This document shows positions 41,647 to 49,680 of a stretch of 64,000 nucleotides of DNA, in pieces (positions within the stretch are counted from its first letter, which is position 1; each line of letters starts with the position of its first letter). The stretch lies in assembly GCF_000687915.1 (NCBI RefSeq), contig NZ_JHZY01000004.1, positions 1,684,001 to 1,748,000 of the forward strand, written 5' to 3'. The DNA is from Leeuwenhoekiella sp. MAR_2009_132. Its GTDB lineage: Bacteria > Bacteroidota > Bacteroidia > Flavobacteriales > Flavobacteriaceae. Made by a program: the position numbers and the translations under genes. The notes under the pieces were generated by a model, which made no database searches, was not told the origin of the DNA, and worked only from the letters and a program-made list of their open reading frames with translations.

Positions 41647-42258
41647 ATGTTTAAAAAAATATCGATATCAAAACGCGTAAACGCCATTCTCGCCCTTTCC
41701 ATTGTTTTTTTATTGGTACTGGCTACTAATCGTATAGATCGAAAACATTTTGAAGTCGCTCAAAACTCAGTTAAAGAAGTTTATAATGATCGAGTTGTAG
41801 TACAGGATTATATATTCTCGATATCTAATGCTTTATTTTATAAGCGTTTGGCTCTAAAAGATAGTCTTGTTAAGCTGCAACGACTTAAAGAAAATGAGAA
41901 TATACGTACACTTCTTTTAAATTTTAAAGAGACTAAGCTTACTATTGCCGAAGCACGAAATTTCGATAAATTACAGGCGAACTTTGATCGATTAATTCAA
42001 TTAGAATCTCAATATTCTCAACCGGTAAAAGATACAGTTGTGCTTAAAGACAAAATTTCTCAAACGCTAGAAGCAATGCAGGTAAATCTTAAAGAACTTT
42101 CTGAAATTCAAATTAGAGAGAGTAGAGATCTTACATTTAATGCTCAAAAGTCTTTAGATTTTAGTGAGCTCCTTTCTAATTTAGAAATCCTATTTCTTAT
42201 TATAACCGGGATAGCCATACAATTTATTCTCTTTTATAGGGTAAAGAAAAGCCGTTAG
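41647..42258 (+). CDS. Membrane-anchored four-helix-bundle sensor protein without output domain
   Basis: A 203-residue inner-membrane protein. TM1 (about 15-32, ILALSIVFLLVLATN) is followed by a roughly 140-residue periplasmic, helical 4HB_MCP-like domain (DYIFSISNALFYKRLALKDSLVKL..., KDKISQTLEAMQVNLKELSEIQI). TM2 (about 178-197, LEILFLIITGIAIQFILFY) leads to a six-residue cytoplasmic tail. The layout is a chemoreceptor/kinase input module with no HAMP, kinase or signalling domain. It is the first gene before nhaA and the soluble kinase, so it may signal to that kinase by direct contact. The function is not established. Confidence 0.72.
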   Translation: MFKKISISKRVNAILALSIVFLLVLATNRIDRKHFEVAQNSVKEVYNDRVVVQDYIFSISNALFYKRLALKDSLVKLQRLKENENIRTLLLNFKETKLTIAEARNFDKLQANFDRLIQLESQYSQPVKDTVVLKDKISQTLEAMQVNLKELSEIQIRESRDLTFNAQKSLDFSELLSNLEILFLIITGIAIQFILFYRVKKSR

Positions 42259-42313
42259 TAGGAAGCATCTTGCACAACCCGGGGCAGTATTGATTATCCT
42301 TTAAAAATTCTCT

Positions 42314-43612
42314 ATGGAAAAAAAAATACTACGCATTACTCCATTTCAAAAATTTGTAAAAATTGAAAGTTCAGGAGGAATACTTCTTTTATTAGCAACC
42401 CTAACCGCACTAATCTGGGCAAATTCACCCCTCGGGTCAAGCTATGCTGCTTTATGGGATTTTAAAATAGGTATTAAAACAGAGCATTTTGAACTCTATA
42501 AACCATTAATTCTTTGGGTAAATGATGGTTTTATGACTATTTTCTTCTTTTTGATAGGGTTAGAAATAAAGCGCGAGGTTCTCATAGGAGAATTAAATTC
42601 ATTAAAAAAAATGGCTTTTCCACTCTTTGGTGCAGTAGGCGGAATGCTGATACCGGTTGTGTTTTTCTTGGTACTAAATAACAATGGAGAAACCTATAAA
42701 GGTTGGGGAATACCTATGGCAACAGATATTGCTTTTTCTCTTGCGATTTTAAATACATTAGGTAAAAAAGTACAGCTTAGTCTCAAAATATTTCTAACGG
42801 CTTTTGCCATCGTTGATGATCTGGGAGCAGTGCTGGTGATTGCTTTTTTCTATAGTGGGACTATTAATCTCATACTTTTAAGTATTGCTGTTGCGCTCTT
42901 AGGGATGTTGTACTTACTCTCGTACAAGCGGTATTATTCAAAATTTGTTTTAATTACGTTTGGGATTATAATTTGGGTATTGTTTCTCAAGTCGGGCATT
43001 CACCCTACACTTGCAGGCGTATTACTGGCATTTTCAGTACCTATACGACAAACCATAAACACACCGGCTTTTATAGAAAATCTGGTAGCTATTACCACCA
43101 ATATTAAAGAGGCAGCTATATCTAAGAAACCTATTTTAAGTAAGGAGCAAATACAAGAAATAGATGATTTACAAGATTGGACGAGTAGATATCAATCTCC
43201 ATTGCAGCATATGGAGCATAATTTACATGGCTGGGTAGCCTATTTAATAATTCCAATATTTGCACTTGCTAATGCAGGGATAACCTTGTCAAGTGATGTA
43301 AATCTAGATACCATGTTGATAATAAATATAATTGTTTGTCTTGTTTTAGGTAAAAGTATAGGCATCACGGCAATTGTAGTTTTAGCACAAAAAATGAGAC
43401 TTATTGTAGTTCCTAAAGATATTACGCTGCAGCACATTATAGGGACTTCTTTTCTGGCAGGTATAGGTTTTACGATGGCAATTTTTGTTTCTAATTTAGC
43501 TTTTGCGAGTGATCCTATTTATAACTTATCTGCAAAAATGGGCATACTTATAGGTTCATTAATTGCAGCGATTTTAGGATATTTGATATTGAGGTTTAAA
43601 CGTGGTGAGTAA
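42314..43612 (+). CDS. nhaA: Na+/H+ antiporter NhaA
   Basis: Exports Na+ in exchange for protons across the inner membrane, for pH and salt homeostasis. The 432 residues carry about 12 membrane segments. Signatures are GGILLLLATLTALIWANSP near the N-terminus, WVNDGFMTIFFFLIGLEIKRE, the ATDIAFSLAIL segment (transport Asp) and VDDLGAVLVIAFFYS (the Asp-Asp ion site). A 60-residue loop (about 250-305) is longer than in E. coli NhaA but common in this phylum. It lies 55 bp after the sensor gene and 73 bp before the kinase gene. Its presence here suggests the regulatory system answers to ion, pH or energy stress. Confidence 0.95.
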   Translation: MEKKILRITPFQKFVKIESSGGILLLLATLTALIWANSPLGSSYAALWDFKIGIKTEHFELYKPLILWVNDGFMTIFFFLIGLEIKREVLIGELNSLKKMAFPLFGAVGGMLIPVVFFLVLNNNGETYKGWGIPMATDIAFSLAILNTLGKKVQLSLKIFLTAFAIVDDLGAVLVIAFFYSGTINLILLSIAVALLGMLYLLSYKRYYSKFVLITFGIIIWVLFLKSGIHPTLAGVLLAFSVPIRQTINTPAFIENLVAITTNIKEAAISKKPILSKEQIQEIDDLQDWTSRYQSPLQHMEHNLHGWVAYLIIPIFALANAGITLSSDVNLDTMLIINIIVCLVLGKSIGITAIVVLAQKMRLIVVPKDITLQHIIGTSFLAGIGFTMAIFVSNLAFASDPIYNLSAKMGILIGSLIAAILGYLILRFKRGE

Positions 43613-43685
43613 ACTGAAAGCAAGCGTAATTTTGCAGCTTGAAGTTTTCAGTATTTAGGGTAATCATGGTAACATATTTAAATTT

Positions 43686-44762
43686 ATGAATAGTCCCGAA
43701 GATGCATTAAGAGAACGTATCAAAGAACTTACCTGCCTTTATGAAGTTTCTTCAATTCTGGTAAATGCAAATCCTGAGGAGCAGGAAGAGACTTTTAGAG
43801 CTATTAGCTTATGTTTAAAGCGGGCTTTTCAGTATCCTGAATTCACCGAGATTAAAATTCAACAGGGGGAGACCAGCACAAATACGGGCGATTTTAAAAC
43901 AGACAATTTTTTAAAAGCTTCAATAAATTTATTCAACAAAGAAGAAGGTATTCTGCAGGTAGGTCTTAATAAAAAAGAGTTGCTTTTTCTTGCGGAAGAG
44001 CAGCAGCTAATAGACAATATTGCACTTAAAATTGGAGATTTTCTAGAGCGGGTTGCAATTAAACGTAGTGAGACCTTACTTAAACAACAGATGGAGCGTG
44101 CAGACCGCCTATCAATTTTAGGCGAACTTACTGCGGGTATTGCTCATGAGCTCAATACACCTCTGGCTAATATTTTAGGTTTTTCAGAACTACTTAAAGA
44201 TAATTTTGAAGATGATAAAGAAACAGTAGCAGATTTAGATAAGATTATTAAAAACGCTATTTTTTCTAGAGAGGTGGTAAAGAAACTCATGTTTTTTGCC
44301 TGTGCTATGCCTCAGGAAAAAAAGAAGATAAACATCGTACCTCATATTAATGATGCTATTAATCTGCTTGACGCTACCTTTAGAAAAGAGCGGGTAAAAT
44401 ACATAGTAAAAATACAGGAAGAGGAAATGTTTTTGCGGGCAGATACTGTGCAAATCACGCAAATTATTTTTAATCTTATTATAAATGCTATATACTTTAC
44501 TCCAGAAGAAGGATTAGTTACTGTTGAAGTCCACGAAGATTCAAATACAATTGTTTTAAAAATCATTGATGAAGGTCCCGGTTTAACTGAAGACGCTTTG
44601 GAAAAAGTTTTTCAGCCGTTTTTTACCACAAAACCTACGGGAGAAGGTTCTGGTTTAGGACTTAGCGTGGTACATGGCATTGTAGCAAGCCATCAGGGAA
44701 CGATTAGTGCAGAAAACAATAGTGATAAAGGCGCTACATTTATAGTAAGCTTACCTAAATAA
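43686..44762 (+). CDS. Soluble NtrB-like sensor histidine kinase
   Basis: A 358-residue cytosolic kinase with no membrane segment. The N-terminal 125 residues look like a GAF-type sensor (ERIKELTCLYEVSSILVNANPEEQEETF). A short helix follows, then HisKA with the phospho-acceptor His154 in GIAHELNTPLANILG, and a HATPase with N-box IIFNLIINAIYFT, G1 DEGPGL and G2 GEGSGLGLSVV. The gene ends 5 bp before the NtrC-type regulator, its evident partner. As it lacks its own membrane input, the upstream 4HB protein may provide one. Confidence 0.92.
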   Translation: MNSPEDALRERIKELTCLYEVSSILVNANPEEQEETFRAISLCLKRAFQYPEFTEIKIQQGETSTNTGDFKTDNFLKASINLFNKEEGILQVGLNKKELLFLAEEQQLIDNIALKIGDFLERVAIKRSETLLKQQMERADRLSILGELTAGIAHELNTPLANILGFSELLKDNFEDDKETVADLDKIIKNAIFSREVVKKLMFFACAMPQEKKKINIVPHINDAINLLDATFRKERVKYIVKIQEEEMFLRADTVQITQIIFNLIINAIYFTPEEGLVTVEVHEDSNTIVLKIIDEGPGLTEDALEKVFQPFFTTKPTGEGSGLGLSVVHGIVASHQGTISAENNSDKGATFIVSLPK

Positions 44763-44767
44763 ACGAG

Positions 44768-46096
44768 ATGCAATTACGTAAAGAGAATATTCTTATTGTT
44801 GATGATGACCTCAATATCTTAGAGCTATTGCAGCGGCATTTAAACTCTTGGGATTATCATACCTACAGGGCAGTTTCTGTTAAAGAGGCCGTGAGTATTT
44901 TAAGCGATACTCAAGTAGATTTGTTGATTACAGACTTAAAAATGCCTCAAATAGATGGCTTCGAACTTATAAAATTTGTTTCTGAGCATTACCCACAGAT
45001 TCCTAAGTTAATAGTTACCGGCTATCCTTCGGTTCAAGACTCGCTTGCAGCGATTAAATCTGGCGTTCTCGAGTATCTTACTAAACCCTTTACTAAAGAT
45101 GAATTAAAAAATGCTATTGAAAAAGCAATCCCTAAAGATTTAAAAGAGGGTGTTGAACCAATTCAGCGTTCAAAAAATAATGATACTGCGTTTAATGAAA
45201 TAATAGGTACTTCCGAAAAAATAAGTGAGGTTCTGCAGATTATTGATCGTGTAAAAAACAACAAAGCTACAGTTCTGGTTACGGGTGAAAGTGGTACTGG
45301 TAAAGAACTGGTGGCGCGGGCTATTCACTACAGCGGAAAGTTTGCTGCGGCACCATTTATTGCAGTTAATTGTGGAGGTATTCCTGAAAATTTACTTGAA
45401 GCAGAACTTTTTGGGTATACAAAAGGAGCTTTTACAGGAGCAGATAAAAATAGAAAAGGAGCTTTTCAAGCGGCTCAGGGTGGTACGCTTTTTTTAGATG
45501 AAATAGGCAATGCTTCGCTTGCAGTACAGGTGCGATTACTACGTGTTTTACAGGAAAAAGAAGTAGTACGTATAGGATCGCAGATCCCAGAAAAAATAGA
45601 TTTACGTGTGATTGCAGCAACAAACAGTGATCTACACGAGATGATTAAAAAACAAACTTTTAGAGAAGATTTGTATTACAGGCTTAGTGTGGTAGAGATA
45701 AATGTTGCGCCATTACGCGAACGTGTAGCAGATATACCCTTGCTTGTAGAAAAATTTCTCTTTAAATACGGGGTTGAATACAAAGACCGGTTTATAAAAA
45801 TAGATAGAGAAGCTGTAGACGTTTTAAAGCGCTATCAATGGCCCGGTAATATTAGAGAGTTAGAAAATGTAATACAACGAGCTGTTATAATGTGTGACAA
45901 GAATATTAAGGTAACACATTTACCAGATCACTTGAAATATGTTTTAGATTTTCCGGAAGAGGCTTTAACTACTTTAGCTGCAATGGAAAAGAATTATATA
46001 TTAAAAGTACTTAGAGCTACAGGTAACAACAAGACCAAGGCAGCAGAAATTCTTCAAATTACCCGCAAAACACTTCGCGAAAAACTTAAAGATTAA
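44768..46096 (+). CDS. NtrC-family sigma-54-dependent response regulator
   Basis: Activates RNA polymerase with sigma-54. The 442 residues have the full three-domain layout. The REC domain (1-120) has phospho-acceptor Asp56 in LLITDLKMP. The AAA+ domain (about 145-370) has Walker A GESGTGKE, the sigma-54 contact loop GAFTGA, Walker B GTLFLDEIGN and the sensor segment LRVIAATN. A Fis-type HTH (about 405-442) includes NKTKAAEILQITRKTLREKL. It is co-transcribed with the kinase. Sigma-54-like promoters are found both before this operon and just downstream at 46328, so the gdh operon is its likely target. Confidence 0.95.
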   Translation: MQLRKENILIVDDDLNILELLQRHLNSWDYHTYRAVSVKEAVSILSDTQVDLLITDLKMPQIDGFELIKFVSEHYPQIPKLIVTGYPSVQDSLAAIKSGVLEYLTKPFTKDELKNAIEKAIPKDLKEGVEPIQRSKNNDTAFNEIIGTSEKISEVLQIIDRVKNNKATVLVTGESGTGKELVARAIHYSGKFAAAPFIAVNCGGIPENLLEAELFGYTKGAFTGADKNRKGAFQAAQGGTLFLDEIGNASLAVQVRLLRVLQEKEVVRIGSQIPEKIDLRVIAATNSDLHEMIKKQTFREDLYYRLSVVEINVAPLRERVADIPLLVEKFLFKYGVEYKDRFIKIDREAVDVLKRYQWPGNIRELENVIQRAVIMCDKNIKVTHLPDHLKYVLDFPEEALTTLAAMEKNYILKVLRATGNNKTKAAEILQITRKTLREKLKD

Positions 46097-46214
46097 CTAT
46101 CAAATTGCATCGCTAAGGTGCAACAGCACAGACAAGTAAAGGACGGGATTTCTTATTTAACGATTAAAATTTTAAAACCATTAATTGGTGCTACATACAC
46201 CAGCTGGTCAATCC

Positions 46215-46230
46215 TTACCCACTTGGGTAA
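46215..46230. promoter_or_regulatory. Candidate enhancer site (UAS) for NtrC-type regulator
   Basis: TTACCCA-CT-TGGGTAA, a perfect 16-bp palindrome centred about 105 bp upstream of the -24/-12 element, the normal place for a sigma-54 activator site. It shares TTACCC/GGGTAA half-sites with 41465-41479. Confidence 0.6.
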
Positions 46231-46327
46231 ACTTTTCCTATTTCTTAAATCGAAAAAAATAACACACAATACTATAAGTGTCTAATTATAAATGTGTTGA
46301 GGTTTGTTCTGCTTTATTAATGCGGTA

Positions 46328-46344
46328 TTGGCATTAGTATTGCC
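46328..46344 (+). promoter_or_regulatory. Sigma-54 (-24/-12) promoter of zinc-ribbon/gdh operon
   Basis: TTGGCA-N6-TTGCC matches the sigma-54 consensus (TTGGCACR-N4-TTGCW) at all the strongly conserved -24 GG and -12 GC positions with exact spacing. The predicted start of transcription is about 46355, leaving a short leader before the ATG at 46373. The upstream neighbour is an NtrC-type activator. Confidence 0.75.
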
Positions 46345-46372
46345 TTTAGCAGTATAGTTAAAGTTATATACT

Positions 46373-46531
46373 ATGAAAATCAATTCATTTAACATTTGCC
46401 CCAGTTGCAGACACGTGCATACGTGTGTGCTAACTATGCAAAAAGATCAGGTATGGTCTTGCAGCGAATACGACTTTTCAGATACGCTGATAAACGCACA
46501 TTTAATACAAACACAGCAACGAAAAAATTAA
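46373..46531 (+). CDS. Small zinc-ribbon-like protein
   Basis: A 52-residue product from ATG 46373 to TAA 46529-46531, begins MKINSFNICPSCRHVHTC. It has CPSC and HVHTC pairs plus a later WSCSEYD, giving Cys/His spacing suited to one zinc site. No signal peptide or membrane segment. It is the first gene behind the sigma-54 promoter and 24 bp before the next gene. A different frame of the same DNA (46396-46626) is longer but has no protein-like features. Function unknown; RNA, DNA or protein binding are all possible. Confidence 0.65.
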   Translation: MKINSFNICPSCRHVHTCVLTMQKDQVWSCSEYDFSDTLINAHLIQTQQRKN

Positions 46532-46555
46532 TTATTAAACTTAAAACACAGTACT

Positions 46556-46918
46556 ATGAAAACTATTTTATTTACAATGCTTATCGCTTTTGGTTCATTA
46601 AGTCTTCAGGCACAAAAGCAATGTGATACTCCAGATTTGAAAGTGGGTGATGTTCTAAAAATTTCTGGTGATACAAATACGACCTTTCAACATATAAATT
46701 TTCCGAAGAAAAACTTCATAATTAAACGTGGAGGCATCGTAGACTACAAAAAATTAAATAATAAAGAGGTAGAAATAACAGGTGTACAACATGAAGAAGG
46801 CTGTATTTCTAAAATTGACGTTAAACTCGCAGATGGATCAAAGTTTTTTAATGCAGTTAGCGCAGTTAGCATAAATTTGAAGGGTGCTTTATCAACTGGT
46901 GAAGTAACCTTGAAATAA
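46556..46918 (+). CDS. Exported 120-residue protein, unknown function
   Basis: Signal peptide (MKTILFTMLIAFGSLSLQAQ) and a mature region of about 100 residues predicted to be all-beta: CDTPDLKVGDVLKISGD, HINFPKKNFIIKRGGIVDY, NKEVEITGVQHEEGCISKIDVKLADG. Two cysteines (in QKQCDTP and EEGCIS) could form a disulfide in the periplasm. I do not recognise a family. It sits between the zinc-ribbon gene and glutamate dehydrogenase (9 bp before it), inside the presumed sigma-54 operon. Confidence 0.72.
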   Translation: MKTILFTMLIAFGSLSLQAQKQCDTPDLKVGDVLKISGDTNTTFQHINFPKKNFIIKRGGIVDYKKLNNKEVEITGVQHEEGCISKIDVKLADGSKFFNAVSAVSINLKGALSTGEVTLK

Positions 46919-46927
46919 TAAATTTAT

Positions 46928-48241
46928 ATGACAAGTCTAGAAAAAGATACAACGGTAGTTGTAAATCGTCCTTCAAAATCTAATGCTACGGGGATGGTAG
47001 AAAATGTTCTGGAGCAGTTTAATACTGCGGCAGATATTATCAATTTAAATCCTAACATACGCAGGATTCTTAGCGTAACTAACAATGAGATTATCATACA
47101 TTTTCCGGTAAAGATGGATAATGGCGATGTCGAAATTTTTACAGGTTATCGTGTACAACACAACAATGCTTTAGGACCTTATAAAGGCGGCCTGCGTTAC
47201 CACGATACAGTAGATATTGATGCTGCAAAGGCTTTAGCTATGTGGATGACCTGGAAAACATCATTGGCTGGTTTACCATACGGGGGTGCAAAAGGAGGTA
47301 TTCAAATAAATCCTAAACTGTATTCTCAATCTGAATTAGAGCGTATTACCCGTAGGTTTACGTATGCATTAGGTGAAAACATAGGACCTGAACATGATAT
47401 ACCTGCGCCAGATGTTAACACAGGAGCGCAAACGATGGCGTGGATTGCAGATACATACATGTCTACAAAAAGTCCGTCTGAGCGTTCTACGCATCAACAC
47501 GTTGTTACCGGTAAGCCGGTAGGTTCTGGTGGTCTTGAAGGCCGTGATCGTGCAACAGGATATGGCGTTTATTTATGTATCAAACTCTGGGCAGAAAAAA
47601 ACAATATGCCGCTTAAAGGCAAAAAATATATTGTACAGGGCTTTGGAAATGTAGGATACTGGGCCGCTTATTTTATGGAGCAGGAAGGAGCTCTTATGGT
47701 AGGTGTTCAAGATGCTTTCGCAAGTATTTATAAGGCAGAAGGTATAGGAGTAGCAGATCTGTTTACCCATATTAATGCTAATGAAGGCGGTGTTCAGAAT
47801 TTTCCGGGTGCTAGCGAAATTGAGAAAGACACTTTCTTTGGTATAGACTGTGATCTTATTATTCCGGCAGCATTAGGAAATCAAATCACCGAAGATAATG
47901 CCGCAGATATTAAAGCAACTCTTATAGCTGAAGGTGCTAATGGACCAACAAATGTAGAGGGAGAAAAAATTCTACTTAAAAAAGGTGTGACCATCATTCC
48001 TGATATTTTATGCAATTCTGGCGGGGTTATAACCAGTTATTTTGAGTGGCTTCAAAACCGTAACGGAGAGCTTTGGAAGCTTGATGAGGTTATTGAAAAA
48101 TTAGATAAAAAACTGGGAGCAAACTTTCACGATGTATGCAATGCTGCAGAAGAGCGTAATATAGATATGCGTTCTGCTGCGTACATTTTAGCGATAGAGC
48201 GTATTGAAAAAGCATACGTGCAACGCGGGATTTTCCCATAA
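46928..48241 (+). CDS. gdhA: Glutamate dehydrogenase (Glu/Leu/Phe/Val dehydrogenase family)
   Basis: Interconverts glutamate with 2-oxoglutarate and ammonia, linking carbon and nitrogen metabolism. The 437 residues are the hexameric-class length. The dimerisation/substrate domain has GYRVQHNNALGPYKGGLRYH, the catalytic Lys segment LPYGGAKGGIQ and IPAPDVNTGAQTMAW. The Rossmann domain has VQGFGNVGYWAAYF, and LIAEGANGPTN and CNSGGVITSYFEWLQN follow. The lack of a clear acidic NAD/NADP discriminator leaves cofactor choice open; the sequence resembles catabolic NAD-type enzymes. It lies inside the presumed sigma-54 operon, which would fit nitrogen or energy control. Confidence 0.94.
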   Translation: MTSLEKDTTVVVNRPSKSNATGMVENVLEQFNTAADIINLNPNIRRILSVTNNEIIIHFPVKMDNGDVEIFTGYRVQHNNALGPYKGGLRYHDTVDIDAAKALAMWMTWKTSLAGLPYGGAKGGIQINPKLYSQSELERITRRFTYALGENIGPEHDIPAPDVNTGAQTMAWIADTYMSTKSPSERSTHQHVVTGKPVGSGGLEGRDRATGYGVYLCIKLWAEKNNMPLKGKKYIVQGFGNVGYWAAYFMEQEGALMVGVQDAFASIYKAEGIGVADLFTHINANEGGVQNFPGASEIEKDTFFGIDCDLIIPAALGNQITEDNAADIKATLIAEGANGPTNVEGEKILLKKGVTIIPDILCNSGGVITSYFEWLQNRNGELWKLDEVIEKLDKKLGANFHDVCNAAEERNIDMRSAAYILAIERIEKAYVQRGIFP

Positions 48242-48255
48242 TTGAAATACCTGTT

Positions 48256-48669
48256 TTGAAATACGGAAGCTTAATTTTAGAGAAGAAAGAATACGTTCTT
48301 TTAAAGCGTATTATGAATATCTCCTATCATTTAGACGACCCTATTATACGCGATTCAATACATAAATTGAACGAAGAATTACAACTGGCCATGATCTGCG
48401 AGGATATAGATGTCCCCGCAGATGTGGTTCGGTTTAATAGTAAAGTTACGGTTGAGAGCAGCGAGCAAACACACGATTTATACATAGTGCCTCCTGCGCA
48501 AAGTAATCTCTTAAAAAAACGAATTTCTGTTATGTCACCTTTAGGTGCTGCATTAATGGGTTTCTCTGAAGGAGATGAAGTCTTAGGCGATTTCCCAGAT
48601 GGTTCTAAACGTGTACTTATTAAAGCTGTTTTGCAGCAAGACACTTCTATTGATACTACTGTTTTATAA
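48256..48669 (+). CDS. GreA/GreB-Rnk family protein
   Basis: A 137-residue protein whose C-terminal half (about 65-135) is the GreA/GreB C-terminal FKBP-like domain (NSKVTVES, then KRISVMSPLGAALMGFSEGDEVLGDFPDG split over strands). The N-terminal half is a short helical region rather than the long GreA coiled coil (SLILEKKEYVLLKRIMNISYHLDD). This is the Rnk-like layout that contacts RNA polymerase but lacks transcript-cleavage tips. It follows gdhA by 14 bp. A role in transcription or stress adjustment is inferred from the family. Confidence 0.85.
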   Translation: MKYGSLILEKKEYVLLKRIMNISYHLDDPIIRDSIHKLNEELQLAMICEDIDVPADVVRFNSKVTVESSEQTHDLYIVPPAQSNLLKKRISVMSPLGAALMGFSEGDEVLGDFPDGSKRVLIKAVLQQDTSIDTTVL

Positions 48670-48691
48670 TAGTTGAGTAAATTTTTATATT

Positions 48692-49114
48692 ATGAATACA
48701 AGTGCTTATAATCACGATAATGAGTTTGATCTTTTTCAAAAGAATACACGCGCAGAACTGTATACCTGGATTAAGCTATTAGAAAATCTAAATCTGGAGT
48801 TTGAAACACTCGTTAATCTCGTTGAACAAAATCATACTATAGACTCAAGCCTAATTCAAAAGATAGTTGATAAGAAAGCAGAAACAAGCTCACAGCTTAA
48901 TATTTATTATAAATATGTAAATCAGGTTGAAGATAATAGAGAATGCGATGATATGGATTGTGAAATTTATTATCAACGCCAGCACGAGCAGCTAAGACGA
49001 TTATTTAACTATCATGCTGAACAATGCACAAAATTAAAATGCAGTTTTTTTAATAGTTTAAACCTGCAATCAAATATTCAACTTAAAAACAACATTCAAG
49101 CAGGGTTGAAGTAA
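48692..49114 (+). CDS. Helical protein of unknown function (paired with next gene)
   Basis: 140 residues, no signal peptide or membrane segment, strongly alpha-helical (RAELYTWIKLLENLNLEFETLVNLVEQNH; IYYQRQHEQLRRLFNYHAEQCTKLK). Five cysteines include CDDMDC. The heptad-like spacing of Leu/Ile suggests a coiled-coil or four-helix bundle. No family recognised. It follows the GreA/Rnk-like gene by 22 bp and precedes a gene of similar size and build by 18 bp. Confidence 0.7.
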   Translation: MNTSAYNHDNEFDLFQKNTRAELYTWIKLLENLNLEFETLVNLVEQNHTIDSSLIQKIVDKKAETSSQLNIYYKYVNQVEDNRECDDMDCEIYYQRQHEQLRRLFNYHAEQCTKLKCSFFNSLNLQSNIQLKNNIQAGLK

Positions 49115-49132
49115 GATTCTGGCTGTATACTA

Positions 49133-49513
49133 ATGAATAAATCTCAAGACTATTTTTTTACAATTCAACTTTTTAATAAAGACATTAAAGAATTGAATTT
49201 CTGGATGATGCAACTAGAGCAGCTCACTGTAGAGATAAACCAATTAACTGCTATCGAAAAAAAACTATTAAAAAACAATTCTTTAAATTATAACCTGCTC
49301 GCATTCAGAAGAAAAAATACGTTATTTCTTGCTGCTTTATTTAGACAGGAGCAGAGACTTCAAAAAGAAAAAGAATACGGCTCTGGGGTTTACAATTTAG
49401 ATTGGAATCACGAGCAAGATATGCAGCGCAATCAGTTTATAAATCATTTTAGAGAGTTTAAAGCGCTACAAAACATCATTTATGAGCGCCTTATTTCGTT
49501 AGAAATAAGATAA
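49133..49513 (+). CDS. Helical protein of unknown function (similar build to preceding gene)
   Basis: 126 residues, soluble and helical (LFNKDIKELNFWMMQLEQLTVEINQLTAIEKKL; FINHFREFKALQNIIYERLISLEIR). The W-x(3)-LExL-x(3)-ExxxL pattern near the N-terminus also appears in the preceding protein (W-I-K-LLENLNLEFETLV), so the two are likely distant paralogues or partners. No catalytic motif or known domain is visible. It probably belongs to the same gdh operon. Confidence 0.68.
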   Translation: MNKSQDYFFTIQLFNKDIKELNFWMMQLEQLTVEINQLTAIEKKLLKNNSLNYNLLAFRRKNTLFLAALFRQEQRLQKEKEYGSGVYNLDWNHEQDMQRNQFINHFREFKALQNIIYERLISLEIR

Positions 49514-49562
49514 CACGTAAAGAGACACAAGAAGTTTATAACTCACTTAAATTTTAAAACAG

Positions 49563-49667
49563 ATGAAAACAAACCATTTTAAATTTTATCTGCAGGTTAT
49601 TATTTTATGTGTACTATTTTTTGGCTTTCTTTTTTTGTTTAATAAGATGGTGACGTATATATTTTAA
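49563..49667 (+). CDS. Single-span membrane microprotein
   Basis: A 34-residue frame from ATG 49563 to TAA 49665-49667. After a basic, aromatic start (MKTNHFKFYLQ) there is one membrane helix (VIILCVLFFGFLFLF) and a short tail. It is 49 bp behind the last gene of the gdh operon and on the same strand. Very short, but the signal-anchor composition and operon position make it credible. Role unknown. Confidence 0.5.
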   Translation: MKTNHFKFYLQVIILCVLFFGFLFLFNKMVTYIF

Positions 49668-49680
49668 TTGAAATCTACTT

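Larger units (their letters stand above)
46097..46372. other. Regulatory gap before the gdh operon
   Basis: 276 bp with no gene. It carries a TTGCA-N9-TGCAA inverted repeat (46105-46123), the TTACCCA-CT-TGGGTAA palindrome (46215-46230) and a full -24/-12 promoter (46328-46344). Enhancer site, spacing and promoter have the order expected for NtrC-type control. Confidence 0.7.

Noticed and set aside
46396..46626. 76-aa frame overlapping the zinc-ribbon gene
   Set aside because: It runs across the gap into the next gene in the wrong frame; the 52-aa frame has conserved-looking Cys/His pairs and good spacing.
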